From: Chara braunii
Taxonomy: Eukaryota; Streptophyta; Charophyceae; Charales; Characeae
Direction of reading: 5' to 3'
Assembly: GCA_003427395.1 (NCBI GenBank)
Contig: BFEA01000233.1
Span: 1,867,193 to 1,902,692 of the forward strand
Length of the DNA: 35,500 nt
Of the stretch, positions 19,534-28,686 are shown piece after piece (position 1 is the first letter of the stretch; every line of letters begins with the position of its first letter). The notes beneath the pieces were generated by a model, which made no database searches, was not told the DNA's origin, and saw only the letters and a list, made by a program, of their open reading frames with translations. The position numbers and the translations under genes were made by a program.

Positions 19534-19849
19534 ACTACCTACCTAGGCTTCCAGCTGGGGCACCCAGGTCACCCTGTTTTCCCGGGCGGCCCAGCCGTGC
19601 AAGGACCAGGGAAGGTCACAGCAAAAATGAAAAAATTAAAAAAAAAAAAAAAAACATCCGAAAACCCACTATGTTATGCAGAAAAATAAACTGGACAACT
19701 TTTGCCTCAGCGTGACATCCAAATTATTTACCGAAAATTAAAAATAAAATCAAACAATAATTTATTTTTTTATTTTTATTTTTTTCCCCTTTTTGACCGG
19801 CCAGGCAAGTGGTCCTAGGGTCACTCTGGTAGCCTGGGTAGTAGGTACA
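19534..19849. repeat. Candidate fold-back element with imperfect inverted ends
   Basis: The left arm (from about 19535, TACCTACCTAGGCTTCCAG) and the reverse complement of the right arm (from 19849, TACCTACTACCCAGGCTACCAG) align for about 20 bp and then weakly for 20 more. The centre is AT-rich with A17 and T-rich runs. No clear target duplication was seen, so this may be a degraded MITE or chance inverted sequence. Confidence 0.4.
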
Positions 19850-20393
19850 TACTAATTTCCTAATAAATTCCAAACACATTCCTGTTCTTGATTTTTTCAA
19901 CTTTCTTGAATAGACTTTTCAATCCCTAAAGTCCAAAGACATTGCCTAAATACGTTAATATCTAATATCTATAATCATCAGTCTCAATTTTGAAGTACCG
20001 GTACATGGGCACCTGGGCTGCGGGCCTGACACGTCAAATTCTGGAGGCGCAAAATAAAAATGCCACCTGCGATCGAATTTATCAATGGCGGGCTCAGCGT
20101 TTGACGTTTCGGCCTCATTTTCTTGTGGCGACAAGTTTCCGACTGCAAGGCTGAAGCCGTGTACAACTTCATAACCCTATTGCGAGGAACAAGCCCTCAC
20201 AGGGCCCTATCAGACATCACATGTTCTGGGCAAAGGTCCCCAGCAAGCCAAGTGCCCGCCCTAAGTGAAGGCGGGCCTGAATATTCGTCAAAGGCCAAAA
20301 TTTGACACTTTCGTATGTGGGTATTCAGGCTCTTGCAGCACGCCAGTTGGTTGAAATTACTAGTTCATAATAATAAATAGAACTATCAAAAAA
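19850..20393. other. No gene recognised
   Basis: Mixed DNA without conserved coding or repeat features on either strand. Confidence 0.45.
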
Positions 20394-20423
20394 AGAATAT
20401 AAAGAAGATCTTCTTTATATTCT
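20394..20423. repeat. 30-bp perfect palindrome
   Basis: AGAATATAAAGAAGA is followed directly by its exact reverse complement, with no spacer, centred between 20408 and 20409. It ends 27 bp before the first recognisable LINE-C sequence. It could form a cruciform or mark a fold-back end at the insertion site; no function is assigned. Confidence 0.9.
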
Positions 20424-20450
20424 AAATTAGAGATTACATATATACTCTGG

Positions 20451-21090
20451 CAGGCATACGGACACCTCCCCTTGGAGCCTGACTGTCCCCACCATCCAAC
20501 CAAAAGGATCAGACAGACGGGCCGCCTGTTGCGCGACCCGTTTAAGGACACTAGGTGGAGGACCGTCGATGCAGGACACGAAGGATGGGTCTACGTGGAT
20601 GAGCCCTTAGAGGGAGGCAGAGTAAGGGGGTGGGAATGGGAAAAGGGCGATGCAGTGAATTGGATCACGAAGCCTCCGGACCAATGGATTCCCCCTAAAT
20701 CAGTGGGGGCACACATGGAAAAGGAAAAGACCACCATCCCCTTACCCCCCCCTCCCCAAAGGAGGATGCTACACAACTTAACGGACACTCCACCTTGGAT
20801 ATAGCACCAGACACAATAGGGACTGAGATCCGGATGCAGCCCGGACAGAGCCCAGACCCCAGGATTTCATCACCCTGGCTAACATGGGGGAACAGTGGCA
20901 AGCTTCCCCTGACAAACAAGGTACATTGCCACATAAACCTAATAAACCCGAAACGGTCAATCGTTTCCAGGTCCTGGCAGGGGATAAACAAACAGCAACA
21001 CAGCAGCTGGGGAACTTGGGCACCACGAACATCCCCAACAGAGGACAGAAGGAGGGAAAGACAAGGGACAGAAAAAGCCGGAGATCCTAG
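20451..21090 (+). pseudogene. LINE-C ORF1 C-terminal remnant
   Basis: Frame 3 carries the end of the CCHC knuckle (YGHLPLEPDCPH), then GHEGWVYVDEP and PPDQWIPPKS. These match LINE-B ORF1 QGYEGWVYNEE and PPAEWVPSQHH. The frame stops at 20802-20804 (TAG). The C-terminal tail seems to go on in another frame (20884-21090) with an NRFQVLAGD segment, a type of motif common after the knuckle in plant LINE ORF1. It is both 5'-truncated and frameshifted. Confidence 0.7.
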
Positions 21091-21140
21091 GTGGAGAATA
21101 CAATGCACAGCGGATTAAGGGGGGGAAGGAGGGAGGAAGG

Positions 21141-21461
21141 AAGAGGGGATGATACAAAGACGCAAGGAACAATCGGCTCTGGAGGGGGGGGCCCACCAGG
21201 GGGTTAGGTTGTACACCCCAGGGGAGGGAGCAGTTGGGGACGCTACTCAGGAGCTCACCAAGACAGAACCCCCCCAAGAGCGCGAAGCTCAGAAGATTAA
21301 GAGGGCAGGGTAAGGGGAAGAGGGGACGATACAGAGATGCAAGGAACAATCGGCCCTAGAGGAGGGGGCCCACAAGGGGATTAGGCTGCATACCCCAGGG
21401 GAGGGAACAGCTAGGGACTCTGCTCAAGAGCTCACCACAACAGAACCCTCCCAAGAGACTC
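21141..21461 (+). repeat. In-frame tandem duplication, 177-bp unit, within LINE-C
   Basis: AAGAGGGGATGATACAAAGA (21141) recurs as AAGAGGGGACGATACAGAGA (21318), and the two units align to GAACCC(C/T)CCCAAGAG. The offset of 177 bp is 59 codons, so both units read in the frame of the ORF that starts at 21500 (SALEGGAHQGVRLYTPGEG versus SALEEGAHKGIRLHTPGEG). One TAA at 21311 separates them. The differences are mostly conservative, which suggests this was once coding. Confidence 0.75.
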
Positions 21462-21499
21462 ATACGGACCCCTTTTTCCAGGCCTTCGGACCTCGTCCT

Positions 21500-22558
21500 A
21501 TGGATTGGGAACCTTCGGCAACCCCTACGAACGAGGAAATGACGGACAGTACTCCAGAAGCCTGGGGATCGCACGGGGAAGATATCGAGACCAGGCTAAG
21601 GAATCAGGTAGAATGGCTAATCAGCCAGCTCCGGATCCTATACACATGCCAAACAGAAGCATATTGGGATGAAGCTTACGTCCAACTTTTCTCCTTACCA
21701 GACGAAAGCCCAAGCCTGAAACTGGCTCTGGAGCGAGGTCTATCCCCGGAAGCTGATTGGCAACAGGCATTGAACAAAATCTGGAATATTGTGCATAAAA
21801 AATTCCAGCCCCCTACCACCGCGGAAACACCTAACACACCCGAAGAAACAGGTCAGCCTCCAGACGAGCCCCCTCCACACCCCCCAGGCCAGCCACCCCC
21901 AGACGAGGGTACACAACGGGCTACACCCGACTCCCAGCCCGAACAGGGAGAGGAAGATACAACAGAAGCAGAGAAAACAAACCTCTCCAAGCGGGACAAA
22001 CTACACCACCTGATCGAAAAAGGATTGTTCCACAAGAACTTACTGAAAGGAGACAAAGTGTTAGTATTACCAATTAGAAGGAAGAATGGGAAGTGGGAAT
22101 TGGGCTTGTCACCCGCCGAGTCTGAGGACCCATACACCCCTGCTTACGGAGGAATGACACTTCACGGGTGGCACATGCAGAGGGAAGGTGCACTCAGGAC
22201 TAAGGAAGTCACAGAGTTTATTGTTAGCCACTATGAACCGGGAGCAAGGGCCACCATTAGCGTATCAACAGAAGGCCCGAGGATGACATATAAGGATATT
22301 TATGTGAGGTTCGAGGAAAATAAGGATGCAGGGCTGCAATGGTGCACACACAATACGCTCCTAGACACTCAACAAATAAAGTTCAAACCAAGCAATATCT
22401 GCTCGGCTGATGAAGTGCTCACATGCATCCGCACGATACTGAGGAAGAACATCCTCAATAGAGGGGTAGATTGGGACGCGCAGGAATGGGATGCAGTCAC
22501 TAAACAGATAAGGGAGGGTCAAGGGGCACACAATCACAACCAACGATGGATTGGGTAG
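21500..22558 (+). CDS. LINE-C extra ORF (352 aa), uncharacterised, upstream of EN
   Basis: This is the longest uninterrupted coding stretch in the window. Residues 25-105 are mostly predicted helical (EWLISQLRILYTCQTEA, LKLALERGLSPEADW). Residues 105-165 are a Pro-, Glu- and Gln-rich linker. Residues 170-340 are globular, with KVLVLPIRRKNGKWELGLS, then YVRFEENKDAGLQW, then a helical end (ILRKNILNRGVDWD). Both ends have counterparts in LINE-B (5615-5960 and 7160-7620), so it belongs to the element. It overlaps the ORF2 ATG (22546) by 13 nt in another frame. In LINE-B the corresponding region is in frame with EN, so ancestrally it may have been part of ORF2. The frame also stays open upstream to 21314. 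I recognise no known domain. Confidence 0.72.
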   Translation: MDWEPSATPTNEEMTDSTPEAWGSHGEDIETRLRNQVEWLISQLRILYTCQTEAYWDEAYVQLFSLPDESPSLKLALERGLSPEADWQQALNKIWNIVHKKFQPPTTAETPNTPEETGQPPDEPPPHPPGQPPPDEGTQRATPDSQPEQGEEDTTEAEKTNLSKRDKLHHLIEKGLFHKNLLKGDKVLVLPIRRKNGKWELGLSPAESEDPYTPAYGGMTLHGWHMQREGALRTKEVTEFIVSHYEPGARATISVSTEGPRMTYKDIYVRFEENKDAGLQWCTHNTLLDTQQIKFKPSNICSADEVLTCIRTILRKNILNRGVDWDAQEWDAVTKQIREGQGAHNHNQRWIG

Positions 22559-25500
22559 ATGTGGTGTATGGGAAAAACAAAGGGTGGAAACGCATCCTGC
22601 AACAAACAGACTTAGACATTAGAACAATAAATGTGAATGGTCTAGCATCCCGCAAACCAGAAAAGATCAAAGCATTATGGGATCTAATGAGGGGCGTTGG
22701 GGGAAGGTCATGGTCGGACGTAGTCTGTATCCAAGAGACTCATCTAATGGACACACCAGAACACCACAGGGCACACAAACAAGCTTGGCCCTTCCAAAAT
22801 TACCGAGCGTTTGCCCCCGGTCCCGGGAGCTCAGGGGTCGCAATCTAAATCGCACCCGAATCACGACTAGAGGTACTCTGCTGGGAAAGGGACATGGAGG
22901 AGGGACGATGGGTCAAAATACTTGGCATGCTGGAACTAGAGATAGTGTACATAGTATCCATATATGCCCCAAACACGACCCGGGATAGAAAGACCTTTTT
23001 GAAAAATTAGAAACAATCCCTACCCCTGGGGTCCCCCTAATACTAGCAGGAGACTTCAATGCCGCACCGGACAGGTGGCCGACAGCACATAATGCAGAGG
23101 AGGACGAGAGGATGGTGAGGGACTTGTGCGTCCCTCTCTCACTTTTTGACACATTCAAGTGTAGCTACCCCACTAAATGAGTCCTTACTTGCATCTAAAA
23201 CAACGACTCCGCCAGACTCTCCAAATCCCGAATTGATCTAATTTTGGCTTTAGAAGAGCTGGAAGGAGGGCTCTCGGTGGGAGCAATATTACCAACAAGC
23301 CCACATCCCGGTCTCGATCACAGGATGTACATGGCGGTGTGGATGTTTCGCAAATAGCCAGACCAGGGGGCCAGCTACTATAAACTTAATGCCTCCCTAC
23401 TCAGAACCAACTCCTTCCAGACAGGTCTGGGAATTCTGGAAAGAAAACCGCCCTCAACAAGACTCGCAAATCGCCTGGTTTAATAATGGTCTGTTCTTTT
23501 TGGCCAAAAAGAGTAACGAATACTCCAAACACCTAGCTCCTTTGAGATACCAACAAGAAATCGTAATTATGCAAAACTTAGTGAGTGCAGAACAAGAGCA
23601 AAACTCGAAAGGGCAGAAACAGAGAACGGTTGAACTACAAGTCCGCATACAAGAATGCAAGGACCAATTATTTCAACATGCACAGTATCGATGACAAGGA
23701 GCTTAAACAAGGACAAGACTCTGCAGATTCGCAAGTGAAGGAACGATTGACTCTAACTTCTTTAGATTAGCTAAAGCACAAGTCCAAAGAACCACAATAG
23801 AAGCACTATATGAACCTAACGCCAGGGAATCAGACCCGACCGTAACCACAACCCACTGTACAAAGATAACATATGACTTTTATAAGGATCTATTCTCCTC
23901 ACATATAGACAAATCGGAGCGCCACGACATGACCGCCTTATAAAAGAATTTCTAGATCCACTGGACAAACCATTAACACCCGAACAATGAGAGTCATTGG
24001 AAGCCCCACTTTCCAAAGATGAGATACGGACCACACTTCTGCAAATGAAAGAAGAAAAGACCCCTCGAATTGATGCCTTCCCTAAAGAATTTTGGGAAAC
24101 CAGATGGGATTTTATTAGCCAAGACGCCATGGACTTCTACAATGAAGTATGGCACACAGGAAAGATGGGAGAAAAGGTGGGGCAAGGGATACTAACCATG
24201 TTGTATAAAAGAAGGGATAAGATGGATATCAGAAATTACAGACCAATAACACTCCTAACAGTGGTGTACAAAATGTTGTCCAAGGCTCTGGCAAATAGAA
24301 TGATCCCAGTAATGGAGGACATCATTCATTGCCCTATTATGAAAAACAGGAACATACAAAAAAACATTCTGCTGATCCATGAGATCCTCCAGCTTACGAG
24401 ACATTCCCGACAAAATGCGGCTCTAATCTTTATTGATTTTGAAAAGGCCTATGGCCACGTGGATTGGTTATTTCTAGACAGGTGTCTAGAAAAAATGAAT
24501 TTCGGACTGGATTTCAGACGCTGGATACAAATCCTACACCAAAATGTAACTATATGCGTCCAATTTAATGGAAATCTAGCGCCACCTCTGCACTTAGAAT
24601 GATCGGTCCACCAAGGGGACCCTATTGCCCCCTTCCTTTTCCTGGTCATTATGGAAGCACTTGCCGCCAACCTTGGGGACAACAAAAACATCACCAAAAT
24701 TATAATCACATGCATCCCAGAGGATGCAATCCCGGTGGGTTCATTATTTGCGGACGATCTCACAATAATGAGAGAGGCTACACACCGTAACATGGAAAAA
24801 ATTCAACAGATGATTGAAAAATTCGATGAGGTATCCGACATGACAGTTAACTGGGGGTCCAAGACACAAGGATGATGGATCCACTACCAAGGGGGACGCC
24901 CTCCAGAATCACCACGCATAGCATGGATGCCACTAGAAACTCCGATAAGAATCCTGAGAGTATCCATGACTATAGAAGGACGTCGATCAATCAATAACGA
25001 GTGGATCAGTGCCCCGGCTCAACACAAACCAAATAATTGGAGAAACAAACACACATTCCTGTTTGGTCGAGCCTTAGCACTCAACAATGTCATTTTTGCA
25101 ACACTATGGTACAAGTCTTTGCTGTGGTCATTGAGCAAAACGGCTCTGAGGAGTCTAAAGGAAAAGGCAGCGGCCTTCCTATGGAGGGGGGATGGGGAAC
25201 AAACCAATGTAATAAGTCGAGTAGCTTGAGACTCGATCATCCAGCCAAAGACTAGGGGTGGCTTGGGAATACTTGACCCGACTACACAAGTGCAGGGACT
25301 TCAAGTGAAGTGGATTATAAAGTTTATCTTTGCTCCCCAAAGTCCGTGGTGTGTCCTAGCTTTGGAACATTTGGTTCGATTGGCTCCGGCATCCCCCCAA
25401 ACGACCCATCCGCTAACCTGGGATTGGGTTGCGGACATTGGGACCCCACTGAGAATAGGCCTGATGCATATTGTTTCGCCTCGAGTAATCTTGGTTGAAT

Positions 25501-26618
25501 ACCATACTTGCACCAGAACAGACACCCTTCACGAAAGCGGAGTTCCCTTCAAATGGAAAGATAGAACATCAGTGTATCGCGTAAGAGTCATAGAAAAGAA
25601 AGGAAAAAGGATGGTGGTCCAGCCAGGCAAACCAATCTAGGGCTTGCCTTTGGACCCGGCAGAATGGACGTGGCAACCCCTCCAAGAGAAAGAAGCCCCC
25701 AAGACAAGTCATATTAGCCTGCACCAACTAACGGTTAAATCAGCCTACAAAATGCTCAGACTCAAACACTATCTAAACGATTTGATCAACGAGAGATGGG
25801 TCAGACACTTGAACGTGGATCGCTCCCTCCTGTCACCAATCTATGGTTCAAGGAATAGAAATGCAAGCCCATGAGAATCACCTCCCTCCAGTGGCAGATA
25901 GCCCACCGTTGTCTGTCAACCAACGACTGGCTAACTGACCGAACAAACCTCGAACAAAGAGGCATATTGCTCTCATGGTGCCAGCGGTGTTAGAGTTTTT
26001 TGCCCTCCTACAAGAAGGCAGAAACCAGTGAACATATTTTCATACAATGCCCGATTGCCCAATTCACATGGAGATAGTGGGACCGTATATGGCGTAAGAT
26101 GGAACCAGACGCCCTGGACATGGCAAGCCATACTGGCTGGCCACTGGGTTCTGGCAAGATCAACCACGACCTTCGTAGAGAATATGAACAGACTTGGAAG
26201 GAGGGCGGTAATATGGCGTCTCTGGTGGCAGAGATGCACCCTGGTCATGAAAAAGGTAAGGGTGGAGGGGGCAGAGATCACAGAACAGATCCAACAACAG
26301 ATACACCTTGAAATCACACGTAGATGGCTGGACACCAAAGCGCATTTAGCTCTCCTCAGACAAATTTGAGATGTCAGGAGACGGATTACGACATTTTGCA
26401 CGGACTGGATAGGAGAGGAAAGAGAAGGATGGATGGCAAAAATAGAATGGAGTGGGGACAAGGATGAAAAGATGTGTGACCTGGAAGAAATAAAGGATTA
26501 TCGGTTAGTTTTCAAAGACTGGACTAACATAGAACCCTCTTTTTCATTGCGCCCTCCCTCAGACTTCCTAGACCCTTTCCTGCTTCATGCCCTGTCATTG
26601 GCAGAAGTTATGCCCTGA
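22546..26618 (+). pseudogene. LINE-C ORF2: endonuclease, reverse transcriptase, zf-RVT-like domain
   Basis: EN starts at the ATG at 22546 and shows TINVNGL, QETHLMD, GSSGVAI, GDFNAAPD, KSRIDLIL and a final LDH, so the catalytic set is recognisable. RT has NYRPITLLTVVYKM, FIDFEKAYG (the residue after the Tyr is Gly, where LINE-B has Asp), HQGDP, and FADD (24747-24758). The conserved segment between IIH and GRNIQ is shortened compared with LINE-B. The zinc-finger-like region lies near 25880-26080 and the C-terminus ends ALSLAEVMP, TGA 26616. Damage includes stops at 22846, 23692, 24600, 24873, 25227, 25638 and 26075, and frameshifts near 23000, 23430, 23930, 25850 and 26000. Order and motifs are clear; the copy is dead. 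Confidence 0.92.
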
Positions 26619-27123
26619 ATGTGATATCTGATCCCCGTAACCCCTGTAACCCCCTCTGTTTGTGTATCAACGCCCAAACCCGGAACTCCTCCCTGGCGCC
26701 CCCTAGGGAAGATCACGCTAAGGATAGCCTGAGCAGCCTGAGACATAAGGCAGGATCTGGAGGTAGTTTGGCGGTAGTCAACCAATTGTATCAGTAGTAT
26801 CAACTCTGAAACGTTCATCTGGCACCCTCCTCCAAGGGTGAAGAGATACGCAATACTCCATGCTCATAAAGGACTACACTACTGAACTCTCTACAGGCCC
26901 GCTCAGTCAATCCCCTGATTTGGAGGGCAATCAATGCTGGCAGGTCCTATCTTATACTCCCTAGATATCCTCAGACATTCTCAGATATGAATTGTTGTAA
27001 TATGGACGCTGGACCCATTTTCCAGCAGGTGATGCTCCCCACCAATAGATCGAGCCTCTCCCTAGGTGTTAGTGGTGTCTGCTCTTATCAGCAGCACTAA
27101 CACTGGCGGGGGCATTTTTTTGG
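26619..27123 (+). promoter_or_regulatory. LINE-C 3' UTR with three-hairpin 3' end module
   Basis: The distal part holds elements shared by the other LINE ends in this window. Module 1 (26901-26947): GCTCAGTCAAT, a short CCCT/AGGG stem, then ATCAATGCTGGCAGG. Module 2 (27004-27056): stem GCTGGA (27008-27013) with TCCAGC (27021-27026), then AGGTG, then GCTC/GAGC around CCCCACCAATAGAT. Module 3 (27066-27103): 9-bp stem GTGTTAGTG/CACTAACAC around a loop with TGCTCTTATCA (27080-27090). A poly(A) follows. In several LINE and SINE families a 3' stem-loop is what the RT recognises; that role here is inferred from position, conservation and paired changes between copies. Confidence 0.75.
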
Positions 27124-27146
27124 AAAAAAAAAAAAAAAAAAAAAAA
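27124..27146 (+). repeat. Poly(A) tail of LINE-C
   Basis: Twenty-three A residues close LINE-C, 20 bp after the last hairpin. The sequence beyond (GGACGCGCGAG) has no LINE similarity. Confidence 0.9.
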
Positions 27147-27554
27147 GGACGCGCGAGCCTCACTAAGCTGCGTCGTACAGTTGGCCCAGGCCTTGACAGT
27201 TGCGCCTGGGCACATACACACAAAGCAGGGCCGATACATTGAGAAGCAGGCCATCAGCCTATGTAAAAGCAGTACTGTCGATGCACCTACCTGGGAGCTT
27301 TGCACAGATGCAGCCAACAGCCCAAGTCCGGAGACTCATGCCGTGCCCAACTGTAAAAGGGGCCCAGGCCCTCAACTGTAGGCTCGGGCGTGGGTGCAGG
27401 GACTGAGGCCCAACCGGAAGCTACTGGAAGCCTCCAGCCGGGCCACACGCAACATCCAGGAGGCTGCCACTTCCATAAAAGAAGTGAGGGAGCCCAGGCC
27501 AGGCATTCTGGCCTGCGTAGGCAATGCGGAAGTGCTGCTGCGCTACTGTGTGAT
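27147..27554. other. No gene recognised; GC-rich flank between LINE-C and LTR-B
   Basis: About 400 bp of GC-rich sequence. Plus-strand frames stay open for 60-75 codons (for example from 27394, with NRKLLEASSRATRNIQEAA) and run into LTR-B. One could be an exon or a piece of another element interrupted by LTR-B, but nothing is recognisable. Confidence 0.4.
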
Positions 27555-28686
27555 TGTGGCATACTGCGCAGCCACACGGACCTGCAGGGCCCGGCCAATA
27601 TTCTCTGCCTAAAAGCCTGAAAATAAGGGCCTACAGGCCCTGTGTCGTTTTCAGCCTAAAAGCCTGAAAACAAGGGCCTACAGGTCCTGTGTCGTTTTCA
27701 GCCAGAAAGCCTGAAAACAAGGGCCTACAGGCCCCATGTCGTTTCAGCCTCCAGACCAGGCCCTGAGTCTTTTCAGCCTGCCTTGAAACTTAGGCACCAG
27801 ACCAGGGTTTTAGCACCGGCCATTTTTGGCCTGTTTTCAAGACAACCCTTGTTTGAACTTTAACGCCAGGGTCTGGCACGTTTTGGCATTGGCAAGAGCA
27901 GCCTCCTGGACGGGCCAGCGCTATATAAGACTGGCCCGCCCTACAGGCTGCAGACGGTCACGAGGTAGTTCATAGGAACTCCCCAGGCACTTCACCTGCA
28001 GGAGGCAGGAGGCAGTCTTTAGGATTCGGCATCCGCACCTTGAAGGAGCTCTGCAGTAGTCTTCAACGCTGGGCGCTATTAGGAGCTAGAGTAGCGTTGG
28101 AGAGAGAGAGATGGTTGGCGGAGGCCAGAGAGACTTACCTGTGGCACCATAGCTCCAGCTTCGTCTTCGATGTACCTGCAACAAGGCGGCACCTTCACAG
28201 GTTAGTACCGGACTACGAGAGAGAGAGAGAGAGTTCTTCTTCTTCCTCTTTCAAGTCCTCCATCTCCCCCTCACCCTCTTGCTACTTAACTTCTCAGTAT
28301 CTGCAGACTACAAGAGAGAGAGAAAGATTGGTGACTTTGGGACTTGACAACATTTGGGTCCAGACTCGACATTGGGATTCAGACATTTGACGAGGAATTA
28401 TTTGGTACCTGTACCCGAAGACTTGGTGTTTGACGACATTCCCATCTTCCCCTCTTCTTTGTCTAACCCCCCCTTGTCTTCGTCTGTGTATGGCTGGGGA
28501 CTGGCGCATTCTTCCTGTGTGAGCGCCAGACCCCTTCACACCATGGAATGATGATGATGTATGTCTGGTCTGCATGGCAACATTGATTGTTCGGATCATT
28601 GGTATTTAAGCCTTCCGCTGTTCTATCTTGTATTATGTGAGAGAGGTCGGTTCTTGTTCTGGTCTGTACCGTTACGGTATGCGACA
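27555..28686 (+). mobile_element. Solo LTR-B (1132 bp), same family as LTR-A
   Basis: It starts TGTGGCATAC and ends GTATGCGACA, the same termini as LTR-A, and aligns with it through the whole length. It has the tandem repeats, the TATA context, the GAGAGATGGTTGGCGGAGGCCAG segment, a GA run and the final GGTCTGTACCGTTACGGTATGCGACA region (split here as GGTCTGTACCG and TTACGGTATGCGACA). Flanks are GTGAT (27550-27554) and TTGAT (28687-28691), a target duplication with one mismatch. No primer-binding site or polypurine tract adjoins it, so it too is a solo LTR. It holds TATTTAAGCC (near 28601), missing in LTR-A, and has a much shorter GA run. Confidence 0.85.
27922..27928 (+). promoter_or_regulatory. 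TATA box of LTR-B
   Basis: TATATAA in the context GCGCTATATAAGACTGGCCC, about 370 bp from the left end and downstream of the tandem repeats, as expected for the core promoter at the U3/R border. This sets the LTR orientation as plus. The LTR-A copy has TACATAA. Confidence 0.6.

Larger units (their letters stand above)
20451..27146 (+). mobile_element. LINE-C: 5'-truncated non-LTR retrotransposon with complete 3' end
   Basis: The copy begins inside the ORF1 zinc knuckle (AYGHLPLEPDC, the first two Cys missing). It continues through the ORF1 C-terminus, an extra conserved ORF (21500-22558), ORF2 (22546-26618), a 3' UTR of about 500 bp with three hairpins, and A23 (27124-27146). It is richer in GC than LINE-B, though the proteins align from the knuckle onwards. 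5' truncation is the usual result of incomplete target-primed reverse transcription. No target duplication was recognised. ORF2 is broken by several stops and frameshifts, so the copy is inactive. Confidence 0.92.

Noticed and set aside
7732-25229. Alternative genetic code with UGA as Trp
   Set aside because: TGG is the usual Trp codon here, TAA/TAG stops and frameshifts also occur, and ORF2 of LINE-C and LINE-E both end at TGA with unrelated sequence after it.
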